DNA from: Apibacter sp. B3706
Lineage (GTDB): Bacteria; Bacteroidota; Bacteroidia; Flavobacteriales; Weeksellaceae
Assembly: GCF_011082725.1 (NCBI RefSeq)
Contig: NZ_CP049715.1
Span: forward strand, 1,922,001-1,986,000
DNA: 64,000 nt
Direction of reading: 5' to 3'
In this document: one piece after another, positions 1-9,301 of the stretch
Layout of the letters: every line of letters begins with the position of its first letter
How positions within the stretch are numbered: position 1 is the first letter of the stretch
Position numbers and translations under genes: made by a program
The notes under the pieces: generated by a model
The model's database searches: none
Seen by the model: only the letters and a program-made list of their open reading frames with translations
Told to the model about the DNA's origin: nothing

Positions 1-325
1 TAGTCTTTCTATGAGCATCTAGGTCTATTTTACCTATTGTTTTAGGTGCAGCTATTTCATCGGCTTTAACCTTAAATATTTCCGGTTGCTCCACCTTCTC
101 TTCCTTTCTTCTTTCCGGAATTTTGTTTATGACCACATCTAAAGACGCATCTTTTTTCATTTTATCTTCTGAGAATTCAGTAACTAAGAGCTGATACGCT
201 TTTTGATCTAACTTTACGTTAGGGTTTTTCTCAATCCCGACATTTTGAGAATGTAAATATTCTACTGCTCTGTCAAGAGAGATATTAAGGTCTTTTAATA
301 CTTTACTTAATCGAATACCCGACAT
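1..325 (-). CDS. infB: Translation initiation factor IF-2, N-terminal fragment (cut by window edge)
   Basis: Only the first 108 codons are inside the window; the rest lies beyond base 1. The start is an ATG at 323-325 on the minus strand and the protein opens MSGIRLSKVLKDLNIS, the usual beginning of the IF2-N domain in Bacteroidota. A charged Lys/Glu-rich linker follows. IF-2 is the GTPase that brings initiator tRNA to the ribosome; the GTPase domain is not visible here. The gene follows nusA by about 60 bases on the same strand, the standard rimP-nusA-infB order, which supports the call even though the catalytic part is missing. Confidence 0.9.
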   Translation of the reverse strand, partial: MSGIRLSKVLKDLNISLDRAVEYLHSQNVGIEKNPNVKLDQKAYQLLVTEFSEDKMKKDASLDVVINKIPERRKEEKVEQPEIFKVKADEIAAPKTIGKIDLDAHRKT

Positions 326-388
326 ATTATACTTTGTTGTTATTCTATTTTTTTTACAAATATGATAATTTATTGAAAGAAATTTACA

Positions 389-1624
389 TTATTCTTCAAA
401 TTCTTCTTTTAAAATACGGATCACATCTATAATGGTTTCTTCTTCTAAATCCGTAAGTTCTAATAAATCATTTACATCTTTTTCTAATACAGATCGTGCT
501 GTATCTAATCCTACTTTTTTCAATTCTTCAATAATCCAGCTTTCTATTTCATCGGAAAATTCTGTCAATTCAATATCTTCTTCTTCCGGCTCATCTCTTC
601 GTACATCAATCTCATATCCTGTTAACCAACTAGCCAATTTAATATTTTGTCCACCTTTACCTATCGCTTTAGACACTTCTTCCGGTCTTAAGAAAACTAC
701 TGCATGTTTGTTTTCTTCGTCTAATTCCATGGAAGATACTTTTGCGGGACTTAAAGCTCTTTGGATAAATAATTGCTGATTGTTGGTATAACTGATTACA
801 TCTATATTTTCATTTCTCAATTCTCTTACAATTGAATGGATTCTAGATCCTTTCATACCGACACATGCTCCTACCGGATCTATTCTGTCATCATAGGATT
901 CTACTGCTACTTTGGCTTTTTCTCCCGGTATACGAACTGTTTTCTTAATGGTTATTAATCCATCATATATTTCAGGAATCTCAAATTCAAACAGTTTTTC
1001 CAAAAATTTAGGTGAAGTTCTTGAAAGGATAATTAATGGTTTTCCTCCTTTAAAGCCTACTTCTTCTACCACGGCTTTTACGGTTTCTCCTTTTCTGAAG
1101 AAATCGGATGGTATTTGATTTTCTTTGGGAAGTATCATGTCATTTTGATCTTCATCCATTAAGATAACCTGCTTATGACGAATATAATGGACTTCACCGC
1201 TTACAATTTCTCCTTCTATTGATTTGAATTTTTCATATAAATTAGAGTTATCGTATTCGGCTATTTTTGTGTTCAATACTTGTTTGAATGCAAGAATATT
1301 TCTTCTTCCTAATTCGTTTAATTCAATCTTTTGGGTATATTCTTCTCCTACTTCAAAACTTGGATCAATTTTTCTAACTTCACTGATTTCTATTTCTAAC
1401 AAATCATCTTCAGACATTTCATCTTCAACGATTTTTCTATTTAAATATATCTCCAAGTCCCCTTTATCCGGGTTAACAATAACATCAAAATGATCATCTG
1501 AACCATATCTCTTTCTTAAAACGGTTTTCATTGATTCTTCAACGATTGCCATTAAAGTAATTCTATCTATATTTTTCTCGTCTTTAAAATCTGCAAATGA
1601 TTCTATTAACTCTATACTATCCAT
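389..1624 (-). CDS. nusA: Transcription termination/antitermination factor NusA
   Basis: The 411-residue protein has the NusA order: an N-terminal RNA polymerase-binding region (about 1-125), an S1 domain (about 130-200) and two KH domains. The KH part carries VGACVGMKGSRIHSIV near residue 255 and AIGKGGQNIKLAS near 325. The acidic tail (about 345-411) is shorter than the E. coli AR repeats, as is normal outside the gamma-proteobacteria. NusA binds RNA polymerase and controls pausing, termination and antitermination. It lies between rimP (19 bases upstream) and infB, so the three are probably co-transcribed. NusB, its antitermination partner, is encoded at 26 kb in this window. Confidence 0.96.
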   Translation of the reverse strand: MDSIELIESFADFKDEKNIDRITLMAIVEESMKTVLRKRYGSDDHFDVIVNPDKGDLEIYLNRKIVEDEMSEDDLLEIEISEVRKIDPSFEVGEEYTQKIELNELGRRNILAFKQVLNTKIAEYDNSNLYEKFKSIEGEIVSGEVHYIRHKQVILMDEDQNDMILPKENQIPSDFFRKGETVKAVVEEVGFKGGKPLIILSRTSPKFLEKLFEFEIPEIYDGLITIKKTVRIPGEKAKVAVESYDDRIDPVGACVGMKGSRIHSIVRELRNENIDVISYTNNQQLFIQRALSPAKVSSMELDEENKHAVVFLRPEEVSKAIGKGGQNIKLASWLTGYEIDVRRDEPEEEDIELTEFSDEIESWIIEELKKVGLDTARSVLEKDVNDLLELTDLEEETIIDVIRILKEEFEE

Positions 1625-1643
1625 CGGTCCGTTCTAATTTAAA

Positions 1644-2111
1644 TTAAAATTTTATATTAATTGTTGCTCTTTTTATATTGCTGTAAAATATTTCTTCTTT
1701 GACTTCTATAGTTACTTTTCCTTTACCTACTTCTTTAGCCCTTCTTTCCTTCCATGTAAGAACTACTTTTTCTTCGTCTGCATCAACTATAGTTCCATTT
1801 AGCTCTCTATTTTCTATAGTAATAATCTGTAGATCCCTTCCCTTATTTTTCACATACTGTCTTGGATATAATAAAGGATTGGTTATACCGTAAGAATAGA
1901 CTGACAATTCAAAATCTTCTTCTTCTCTGTCTAAGTTATTTTCAATTGCTCTACTGCAATCTAAACAATCTTGCACAGAAACTCCTTCGTCTCCGTCTAT
2001 GGTAACTTCTATTTTATTAGTTTGAGAAACTTTACAAGATATTAAAAACAAATCTGCTCTAGTTTGAAGAAATTCTTCTAATAATACATTTACTTTCTCT
2101 TCCAATGCCAT
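1644..2111 (-). CDS. rimP: Ribosome maturation factor RimP
   Basis: RimP helps assemble the 30S subunit. The protein shows the family signature around YSYGITNPLLYPRQY and the C-terminal small beta domain with GTIVDADEEKVVLTW. An in-frame start exists 36 bases upstream, but I prefer the ATG at 2109-2111 (MALEEKVNVLLEEF). It is preceded by GAGGG at a good distance, one of the few clear Shine-Dalgarno sequences in the window, and it gives the usual length of 155 residues. It is the first gene of rimP-nusA-infB. Confidence 0.93.
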   Translation of the reverse strand: MALEEKVNVLLEEFLQTRADLFLISCKVSQTNKIEVTIDGDEGVSVQDCLDCSRAIENNLDREEEDFELSVYSYGITNPLLYPRQYVKNKGRDLQIITIENRELNGTIVDADEEKVVLTWKERRAKEVGKGKVTIEVKEEIFYSNIKRATINIKF

Positions 2112-2183
2112 AATAACACCCTCTAATAAACAACTAAATCTTAACAATAATTTACTATACTATTTTTTCTAAGAATAAAGTAC

Positions 2184-2211
2184 AAAAAAAAGCCCTTGTA
2201 GATAGGCTTTT
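2184..2211 (-). terminator. Intrinsic terminator after porV2
   Basis: On the minus strand AAAAGCC and GGCTTTT form a stem around a 10-base loop, followed by a run of T. It lies between the end of porV2 (2319) and the start of rimP (2111), so it separates the two transcription units. Confidence 0.75.
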
Positions 2212-2318
2212 AATAATCTTTTAAATCCCAAAAACTTTACAAATGTAATACTTATTTTCTAAATAATAAAATTATACTCTCTATGTATAAGATAATTACA
2301 GTTTTATATTTTATAAGA

Positions 2319-3431
2319 TTATTTAATAAACTCAGCCATATCGATTTTAACTGAAAATATATTAGAATATAATGCGACTGAAGAATTTCCGATATTAGTT
2401 AGTGCATAATCTACCGTTACTCCTTTATAACGAAACCCTATACCTGCATTGGGCTGAATTGTTAATTTTCTTGAATCGTCAAAACGGGTTTCATATTGCA
2501 TATTATTTAAACCCGCTCGTACAAAAACCACATGATCATAATCTAATTCTATCCCTAAAGATGGGGACATACTTAACGCTTCTGATGAAAGCCAATCATT
2601 ATTTTTATCAAATTCAAAATTTAAATCTAACTCAGCCAACAGCCCGAATTTATCATTTAAATCGAATTTTTTGGCTGCGCCTAATTTTAATTTAGGCATG
2701 GTTAACTCTATTTTATCTTTAGGCGCTTCATTAAGTGTTTCTCCGTCTAATTCTAATTTATTTAATTTTTTTTCATTTACGGACCAAGCATTAAAAGTGG
2801 TTGTTATATCTCTAGCCATAATTCCAAAATAAAATTGGTCTTGGGTTCGATATTGTAATCCCGCGTCTAATCCAAAACCGAATGCATTGGCAAATTTACC
2901 GATATGCCTATATACTATTTTTGCATTTGCTCCTATTGAAAGATTAGGGTCATTGAATAAATTACCGGCATAGGAGGCCATAAAAGCATAATCTGCCGTT
3001 GAAAATCGACTTATTTTATTGTAATCTATATTCCCTTGATTATCGATCAATTGAGTAGTATTCATAATATCATCAACCGCAAATCGGTAGAGTGAAAAAC
3101 CAAACGTTCCTTCCGTTCCACTGTTTAAAGGAATTGCTGCCGCAGCATATTCATATTTGGCGATGGATTGAAAATATTCTGCATGCATCAAAGCTCCTTG
3201 CCAAGCATCTCTGACTTCCGTCAACCCTGCCGGATTCCAATATCCTGCATTTACATCCGATACACTAGCTATCACTGAATTTCCCATCCCAAATGCACGA
3301 GCATCTGCTCCTATATTTAGAAATTCATTTGAATACTTTCTAAATGCTTGCGCATGAAGATTTATATTAAAATGAACAGCCCAAATGATGAAGCTTAAAG
3401 TAATTTTTTTTAAAATTTTCCCTTTCAACAA
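2319..3431 (-). CDS. porV2: PorV/PorQ-family outer membrane beta-barrel, PorV2-like (type IX secretion)
   Basis: A signal peptide ends near HAQA (residues 26-29). The mature protein begins with the family hallmark NIGADARAFGMGNSVIASVS and continues VNAGYWNPAGL, shared by PorV, PorQ and FadL-like barrels; the rest is amphipathic strands ending in a barrel-type C-terminus. PorV-type proteins shuttle T9SS cargo at the outer membrane. The position beside pssA matches the arrangement I recall for the flavobacterial paralogue called PorV2, so I chose that over PorV itself. No ATG exists before the signal sequence and an in-frame stop lies upstream, so translation must begin at TTG (3429-3431, or the next TTG). 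Confidence 0.75.
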   Translation of the reverse strand: MLKGKILKKITLSFIIWAVHFNINLHAQAFRKYSNEFLNIGADARAFGMGNSVIASVSDVNAGYWNPAGLTEVRDAWQGALMHAEYFQSIAKYEYAAAAIPLNSGTEGTFGFSLYRFAVDDIMNTTQLIDNQGNIDYNKISRFSTADYAFMASYAGNLFNDPNLSIGANAKIVYRHIGKFANAFGFGLDAGLQYRTQDQFYFGIMARDITTTFNAWSVNEKKLNKLELDGETLNEAPKDKIELTMPKLKLGAAKKFDLNDKFGLLAELDLNFEFDKNNDWLSSEALSMSPSLGIELDYDHVVFVRAGLNNMQYETRFDDSRKLTIQPNAGIGFRYKGVTVDYALTNIGNSSVALYSNIFSVKIDMAEFIK

Positions 3432-3583
3432 ATAGTATTTTTTTGTATAAACAAACTATCGTATAAACGTTGAAAACCGTTATTTATTACTTGCGCTGCC
3501 TCGGATTTTTAAAAATAATTATTACTTTTATAACTTAATTTGCTTTGTATTTAACAATACATTATTCATAAATACCTGAGAAA

Positions 3584-4330
3584 ATGAAATATCTTCCTAA
3601 TACACTAACTCTTGCTAATTTACTTTGTGGTAGCATTGCGTGTATTTTAACTATAATAAAAGCTCCCATTGAATATATTTTAATCCTGCTTTTATGTTCT
3701 TTGATTTTTGATTTTTTCGATGGTTTTGCCGCCCGTCTTGCAAAGGTTTCCGGACCTTTTGGTAAGGAACTTGATAGTTTGGCAGATATTGTAACGTTTG
3801 GCGTATTGCCCGGCTTATTTATGTTTACCATGTTGGGAGGAGATGATTTTTATTCTCGTATAAGTACGTTTTCAAACGGATTTATACATAATAAATACAT
3901 CGTTTTATTTCCATTTTTTGGATTGTTGATTACTTTATTTTCCGCTCTGCGTCTTGCTAAATTTAATTTAGATGAGGAACAAAGTTATTATTTTAAAGGA
4001 TTGCCTACTCCTGCAAATACTATCTTGATATTTTCATTATACTATTTACATCAAAATCATACGTATTTATTATTGGATAATTCTTGGTTTCTATTATTCA
4101 TTACTGCCTTATCAAGTTATTTACTGGTTGCCAATATTCCCTTATTGGCTTTTAAATTTAAAAACTTAACCTGGAAAGATAATTCTCTTGTATACTCTTT
4201 CCTTATAATTTGCATAGTATTATTAATTTTCCTTAAAATATCAGCTATACCAATACTTATATTAATTTACTTAATTTTATCAATTATATTTCGAAAAAAA
4301 ATTATTTCAAATGGAACTAAAACTACATAA
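3584..4330 (+). CDS. pssA: CDP-diacylglycerol-serine O-phosphatidyltransferase
   Basis: This integral membrane enzyme makes phosphatidylserine from CDP-diacylglycerol and serine, the step before phosphatidylethanolamine. The CDP-alcohol phosphotransferase motif is complete: D43-x2-D46-G47-x3-R51-x8-G60-x3-D64-x3-D68. The 248 residues contain about eight hydrophobic segments. The 3' end overlaps the next gene by 20 bases, so pssA, the exonuclease and the FAH-fold gene probably form one operon. It is divergent from porV2 across a 150-base spacer. Confidence 0.92.
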   Translation: MKYLPNTLTLANLLCGSIACILTIIKAPIEYILILLLCSLIFDFFDGFAARLAKVSGPFGKELDSLADIVTFGVLPGLFMFTMLGGDDFYSRISTFSNGFIHNKYIVLFPFFGLLITLFSALRLAKFNLDEEQSYYFKGLPTPANTILIFSLYYLHQNHTYLLLDNSWFLLFITALSSYLLVANIPLLAFKFKNLTWKDNSLVYSFLIICIVLLIFLKISAIPILILIYLILSIIFRKKIISNGTKTT

Positions 4331-5075
4331 ATCAATCTGCTTTTTCGATCTTGAAACTACCGGAATAAATATCAGCAAAGACCGGATAGTTGAAATTAGT
4401 ATATTTAAAGTAAACCCTGACCAATCAAAAGAGAGTAAAACTTGGAGAGTTAATCCTGAAATTCCAATTCCAAAAGAATCGTCTTTAATTCATGGAATTT
4501 ATGATAAAGATATTGTCGATGCTCCTACTTTTAAAGAAATTGCTCCTCAGGTTCTCGAAATGATTAAAGATTCTGATCTTTCAGGATATAATTCCAACCG
4601 ATTCGATATCCCATTACTTGCGGAAGAACTTTTGCGAAACGGGTTTGAATTTGACATAAAAAAACACCGCCCGATTGATGTTCAAGTAATCTTTCATAAA
4701 ATGGAGCCCAGGAATCTTTCCGCAGCTTATAAATTTTATTGCGATAAGAATTTAGAAAATGCTCATTCTGCTTCTGCAGATACTTATGCTACGTATGAAA
4801 TATTAAAGGCTCAACTTGAAAAATATGAGGATATTCAAAACGATGTGAAATTCCTTCATGAGTTTACCATGCAAAATAAAAATGCTGATTTGGCAGGATT
4901 TGTTGGAATAGATAAGGATGAAGACGAGGTTTTCAATTTTGGAAAATATAAAGGTAAAAAATTGAAAAATGTGTTTTTAAGTGATTTAGGATATTATTCC
5001 TGGTTAATGAATGCTGATTTTCCTTTATATTCGAAAAAAATTTTTACAAGAGCAAAATTAAAAAGTGTTTTATGA
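4311..5075 (+). CDS. DEDDh 3'-5' exonuclease (DnaQ/epsilon-like) with C-terminal DUF3820-like domain
   Basis: Residues 8-170 form a DnaQ-type exonuclease with all five catalytic residues visible: D13 and E15 in FFDLETTG, D99 in SNRFDIP, and H152 and D157 in HSASAD. The C-terminal 50 residues (FNFGKYKGKKLKNVF, then YYSWLMNADF) resemble the small DUF3820 domain found attached to such nucleases in Bacteroidota. It may be the proofreading subunit of DNA polymerase III or a repair nuclease; the sequence alone does not decide. It overlaps pssA by 20 bases and the next gene by 4 (ATGA). Confidence 0.85.
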   Translation: MELKLHKSICFFDLETTGINISKDRIVEISIFKVNPDQSKESKTWRVNPEIPIPKESSLIHGIYDKDIVDAPTFKEIAPQVLEMIKDSDLSGYNSNRFDIPLLAEELLRNGFEFDIKKHRPIDVQVIFHKMEPRNLSAAYKFYCDKNLENAHSASADTYATYEILKAQLEKYEDIQNDVKFLHEFTMQNKNADLAGFVGIDKDEDEVFNFGKYKGKKLKNVFLSDLGYYSWLMNADFPLYSKKIFTRAKLKSVL

Positions 5076-5680
5076 AATTTATCTGTGTAGGAAGAAATTA
5101 TAGCAATCACGCGAAAGAATTAAACAATGAAATACCTAAAGATCCGGTTTTATTTATTAAACCGGATACCGCTTTAGCCAGACCCGGTGATGATTGGTAT
5201 ATTCCAGAATTCACTGAAAACCTTCAGCATGAAGTAGAGGTTCTTATAAAAATTTCTAAAGTTGGGAAATACATTCAACCGGAATTTGCCGGAAATTATT
5301 ACTCTGAAATTGGACTTGGCATTGATTTTACTGCTAGAGATTTACAAGATCGATTAAAAGAAAAAGGGCTTCCCTGGGAAAAATCCAAGGCTTTCGATCG
5401 ATCTGCTTTAATTGGAAATTTTGTAAGTAAAGAGAAGTTTAATTTAGATAATTTGAATTTTTCTTTAGTGAAAAACGGCAATATTCAGCAAAAAGGAAAT
5501 ACTTCAGAAATGATTTTTTCATTTGATTACCTCATCTCATATATTTCTCAATATTTCACTTTAAAAATGGGCGATATTATTTTTACCGGAACGCCATCGG
5601 GAGTTTCAAAGCTTAATGAAAATGATTTTTTGGAAGGTTTTATTGAAAATGAGAAGTTTTTTGAGATTAAAATCAGGTAA
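5072..5680 (+). CDS. Fumarylacetoacetate hydrolase-family protein
   Basis: The 202-residue protein has the FAH C-terminal fold: VGRNYSNHAKEL at the start, LFIKPDTALA, the metal-binding region LQHEVEVLIKI, IGIDFTARDLQ-like text near residue 90, and GDIIFTGTPSGV near the end. Members hydrolyse C-C bonds or decarboxylate acylpyruvates and oxaloacetate using a divalent metal. The substrate cannot be read here. Its start overlaps the stop of the exonuclease gene (ATGA), showing translational coupling. Confidence 0.87.
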   Translation: MKFICVGRNYSNHAKELNNEIPKDPVLFIKPDTALARPGDDWYIPEFTENLQHEVEVLIKISKVGKYIQPEFAGNYYSEIGLGIDFTARDLQDRLKEKGLPWEKSKAFDRSALIGNFVSKEKFNLDNLNFSLVKNGNIQQKGNTSEMIFSFDYLISYISQYFTLKMGDIIFTGTPSGVSKLNENDFLEGFIENEKFFEIKIR

Positions 5681-5685
5681 TAGTT

Positions 5686-6381
5686 TTAATCATTAACCTT
5701 CAATTTATAATCTTGACTTTTTGGTACAATAAAAAATTTATTCGGAGACCACTGTGCAATGAAAATTTTAGATACATCATCATATCCTTGTTTTCGTAAT
5801 TCATTTTTTAGCCAATCTTCTGTTTTATCAATTCCTTCTAAATAGACATGGTTAATTTTGCCATCAATAACCAGTAAGACTGCGTATTTATCATAATCAT
5901 CTGTAAATGCGGTAATGGAACCGTCTTGTTCCATTTGAGCAAAATATACTTTAGATATATCGTATATACCATTATTTTTTAGTACACTGGCATAAGTCAT
6001 TATATCAATCTTTGCTTTTTTAAATCCTTCTATATTAAATTTTCCTTTTAATACTAAAGGTATAATAGGACCTTCTACTAACCCTCTTAAACGACTATAT
6101 TTTTTTGTGAGAAATGCTATTAAATATACAATGAATGTCCAAATAAACAACACTAAGGCAAATTCCATAATAGAAATATTCGGATTATATATAATTCCAC
6201 CTACCAAGCCCCCTAAGACTATATTCTGAATTAGATCAATTCCGGAAACTTGGTTTAAAATGGTTCTTCCTACTAATTTAATGTAAATTAAAACGGCGAT
6301 AAATGCTACTACTAATTTTATCGATATAAATATGTTATCATATATATTGAAGCTTCCGAAAACTGCATTTTTTAAATCCAT
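5686..6381 (-). CDS. YetF/DUF421-family membrane protein
   Basis: The N-terminal 90 residues carry three transmembrane segments and a conserved VGRTILNQVSGIDLIQNIVLGG-like region (about 42-63) typical of the YetF family. A soluble YetF/DUF421 domain follows from about residue 95 to 215. The biochemical role of the family is poorly known; Bacillus relatives are linked to spore germination and membrane phospholipid. The gene converges on the FAH-fold gene with only 5 bases between the stops. Homology call only. Confidence 0.8.
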   Translation of the reverse strand: MDLKNAVFGSFNIYDNIFISIKLVVAFIAVLIYIKLVGRTILNQVSGIDLIQNIVLGGLVGGIIYNPNISIMEFALVLFIWTFIVYLIAFLTKKYSRLRGLVEGPIIPLVLKGKFNIEGFKKAKIDIMTYASVLKNNGIYDISKVYFAQMEQDGSITAFTDDYDKYAVLLVIDGKINHVYLEGIDKTEDWLKNELRKQGYDDVSKIFIAQWSPNKFFIVPKSQDYKLKVND

Positions 6382-6791
6382 GATATTCTATATTTGTAAT
6401 TTAGTGTTATATACAAAAATATAAATTAATTTAATACATTAATGTATAATTATCAAAATGTTTCTTATTTTATTTTAAAGAAATATATACATATAATATT
6501 ATAATAAAATGAAAATAAGCTGAAAGCTTAATGCTTTCAGCTTATTCCTAACACATAAAATGTATAATCAACTTTTGTTTCTTATCCTATTTTAGCTATT
6601 TAAAATTAAAATATTACTTAGACAATTATGATTTTCTTTTAATAAATCAATTTTAAGTTTTAATTTATCGAACTCTAATATCTATTAAATTTTCAAAACA
6701 TTCTAACCCTTTGTTTAAAAAACTTTTGAGAAGTTACGATCATATTTAAAACATTTATACGTATTATACCGACCGATACTAAAAAGATCGT
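6382..6791. other. 410-base AT-rich intergenic region
   Basis: No credible coding sequence. It contains one strong hairpin (6514-6546, listed separately) and is otherwise AT-rich. It lies between the end of metE and the start of the YetF-type gene, both on the minus strand, and so must also hold the promoter of the latter. Confidence 0.7.
6514..6546 (-). terminator. Intrinsic terminator after metE
   Basis: A perfect 14-base-pair stem (AATAAGCTGAAAGC with its complement) around a 5-base loop. On the minus strand it is followed by a T-rich stretch. It lies about 250 bases past the metE stop, so the metE transcript has a long 3' tail if this is where it ends. Confidence 0.65.
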
Positions 6792-9098
6792 TTAGTATTG
6801 TTCTCGCATTTCTGTTGCTGCTCCTACCATTTCGATTAATGCTTTTTCTGTTTCTTCCCATCCTCTTGTCTTTAGTCCGCAATCCGGGTTAATCCACAAT
6901 TGCTCTACCGGTATACTTTTAATTGCTTTTTTCAATAAGGAAACCATTTCATTTTTGGACGGTATTCTCGGAGAGTGTATATCATAAACACCCGGACCAA
7001 TATCGTTAGGGTATTTAAATTCTGAAAAAATGTTTAACAACTTCATATCTGACTTAGAGCATTCTATGGTAATTACATCCGCATCCATATCTGCTATGTT
7101 TTGAATGATATCATTAAATTCAGAATAACACATATGAGTATGAATTTGTGTTTGATCTTTTACCCCACAGGATGCAATTCTAAATGCTTTTATAGCCCAC
7201 TCTAAATAGGTTTGCCAATCTTTTTTTCGTAACGGCAGCCCTTCTCTTATGGCCGGTTCATCTATTTGAATAATTCGTATTCCCGCTTTTTCCAAGTCTA
7301 CTACTTCTTCTCTAATGGCTAATGCAATTTGGAAACAGGTATCTTTTCTCGGTTGATCGTCTCGTACAAAACTCCATTGCAATATAGTTACCGGTCCGGT
7401 CAACATACCTTTTACATTTTTATTTGTTAACGATTGTGCATAGGAAGACCATTTCACAGTCATAGGATTAGGCCTGAATATATCGCCATAAATGATGGGT
7501 GGTTTCACACAACGGCTTCCATAACTTTGTACCCATCCGTTTTTGGAAAATGCAACTCCTTCTAATTGTTCTCCAAAATATTCCACCATGTCGTTTCGTT
7601 CAAACTCCCCGTGAACCAATACATCTATACCTATTTTTTCTTGGAATCGTATTGTTTTTTCAATTTCCTTTTTAATCAGCTCTTCATATTCTAAAGGTGT
7701 TATCAATCCTTTTTTTAGTTTAGATCTCCAACTTCTGACTTCGGATGTTTGAGGAAATGAGCCGATCGTAGTTGTTGCAAATAAAGGCAACTGCAAGGCT
7801 TCAGATTGTTTTTTCTTTCGTTCTGAAAATACGGAATTTCTTTTATCTTCTACTTTTTCAATATTCCTTATTTTTTCTTTTACTTTTTCGTTATGTATTA
7901 AAGCTGATGTTTTTCTGCTGGTTGCAGCCGCTATATTTTCCTGTAATTTTTTTTGTAAATCCGGGGAATCTTCTTTAGACGCAAGCTTTTTTAAGGTTAC
8001 TACTTCATCGATTTTCTGTTTTGCAAAAGCCAACCAATTTTTAATTTCCGATGAAAGGGCTTTTGTATCTGTTTCCAATTCCAAGTCAACCGGACTATGA
8101 AGAAGTGAACAAGAAGGAGCTATTAAAATTCGGTCTTTACCAATTTTGGAAACAGCTTTTTGAATAAGTTTCAAAGATTTTTCAAAATCATTTTTCCATA
8201 TATTTCTTCCATCAACGATCCCTAAAGAAAGGATAAGTTTTTCCGGAATTTTATCTAAAACTTCATCTAATTGTTCCGGACAACGTACCAAATCTATATG
8301 TAATGCTTGTACGGGTAGATTAAAAGCAAGTGCTAAATTGTCTTTCAATCCGTCAAAATAGGTAGTTAGTATTTTATTTATATAAGGAAATTGTTTATGT
8401 ATTTCTTTATAGGCATATTGGAAGGAGTCTTTCGCTTTTTCATCCAAATCCAAAGTTAAGAAAGGCTCATCAAACTGCACCCATTCAACACCTTCTGCCT
8501 TTAATTTATTTAGGATTTCTATATAGACAGGAAGAATATTTTTTAGTAAATCCAGCTTATTGAAGTTTTCCTCTTTTTCTTTTCCCAACAACAAATAAGA
8601 TACAGGGCCTATTATAACCGGCTTTGTATGGATTCCCGCATTTTTAGCTTCTAAATATTCATCAATAATTTTTGTTGAAAACAAGGAAAATTTCTGATTA
8701 CTTTCAAATTCAGGGACAATGTAATGATAATTGGTATCTAACCATTTGGTCATTTCCATGGCTTTTATATCAATGCCTTCTTTTTGATGTCCTCTGGCCA
8801 TGGCAAAATATAAGTCTAATTCTGTATTTGATTTATCCAGTATTACCTTATTATATCTTTTAGGGATAGCTCCGACCATTAGTGACATATCAAGTACCTG
8901 ATCGTAATAAGAAAAATCATTAGATGGGATCCAATCAATCCCTAATTTTTGTTGAGTTACCCAGTTTTGGTGCCGGATATCTTTACTTGTTATCATCAGT
9001 TCTTCGACTGACGCTTTACCTGCCCAATATTTTTCACAGGCTTTTTTAAGTTCTCTGTCACTACCAATACGCGGATAGCCAAGATTGTGTGTTTGCAT
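6792..9098 (-). CDS. metE: Cobalamin-independent methionine synthase
   Basis: MetE transfers the methyl group of 5-methyltetrahydropteroyl-triglutamate to homocysteine, making methionine without vitamin B12. The 768-residue length is normal. The zinc and homocysteine site is intact: H655 and C657 (HTHMCYSEF), E679 (TIECS) and C740 (NPDCGLKTRGW). These match E. coli H641, C643, E665 and C726 with a constant offset of 14. The first half is the diverged duplicate domain typical of MetE, opening NLGYPRIGSDRELKKA. A B12 riboswitch lies upstream on the same strand, so the gene should be off when cobalamin is present. Confidence 0.97.
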   Translation of the reverse strand: MQTHNLGYPRIGSDRELKKACEKYWAGKASVEELMITSKDIRHQNWVTQQKLGIDWIPSNDFSYYDQVLDMSLMVGAIPKRYNKVILDKSNTELDLYFAMARGHQKEGIDIKAMEMTKWLDTNYHYIVPEFESNQKFSLFSTKIIDEYLEAKNAGIHTKPVIIGPVSYLLLGKEKEENFNKLDLLKNILPVYIEILNKLKAEGVEWVQFDEPFLTLDLDEKAKDSFQYAYKEIHKQFPYINKILTTYFDGLKDNLALAFNLPVQALHIDLVRCPEQLDEVLDKIPEKLILSLGIVDGRNIWKNDFEKSLKLIQKAVSKIGKDRILIAPSCSLLHSPVDLELETDTKALSSEIKNWLAFAKQKIDEVVTLKKLASKEDSPDLQKKLQENIAAATSRKTSALIHNEKVKEKIRNIEKVEDKRNSVFSERKKKQSEALQLPLFATTTIGSFPQTSEVRSWRSKLKKGLITPLEYEELIKKEIEKTIRFQEKIGIDVLVHGEFERNDMVEYFGEQLEGVAFSKNGWVQSYGSRCVKPPIIYGDIFRPNPMTVKWSSYAQSLTNKNVKGMLTGPVTILQWSFVRDDQPRKDTCFQIALAIREEVVDLEKAGIRIIQIDEPAIREGLPLRKKDWQTYLEWAIKAFRIASCGVKDQTQIHTHMCYSEFNDIIQNIADMDADVITIECSKSDMKLLNIFSEFKYPNDIGPGVYDIHSPRIPSKNEMVSLLKKAIKSIPVEQLWINPDCGLKTRGWEETEKALIEMVGAATEMREQY

Positions 9099-9301
9099 TT
9101 TTATAACTTTTTAAACGATTATATTATAAAAAGCTCTTATTGCTAAACTTCACAATGCTCTCTTTCTTTGTTAAATAAAATCAAATTTCAAAACAATTTT
9201 TGACATACAAGTAAACTAATTATTCTAATGATCTTAAAGTTTCTTGTAGTCAAATTATATTTTTTGTGATCTTGCTTTTACTCGCGAAAGCATTGTCAAT
9301 T
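9099..9301 (-). promoter_or_regulatory. metE leader between riboswitch aptamer and start codon (expression platform)
   Basis: About 200 non-coding bases separate the aptamer from metE. Two short segments are complementary: minus-strand ACAATGCT just after the aptamer (9289-9296) and AGCATTGT about 55 bases before the metE ATG (9152-9159). With flanking bases the pairing extends to roughly 11 pairs with a small bulge. A local hairpin (GCTTT/AAAGC) lies at about 9273-9290. I see no clear terminator with a long T run, so control could act on translation or on a less obvious terminator. Confidence 0.45.

Noticed and set aside
432-1493. Several open frames on the plus strand across nusA
   Set aside because: They are Ser/Phe-rich shadows of the nusA coding frame with no homology, no start context and no support from neighbours.
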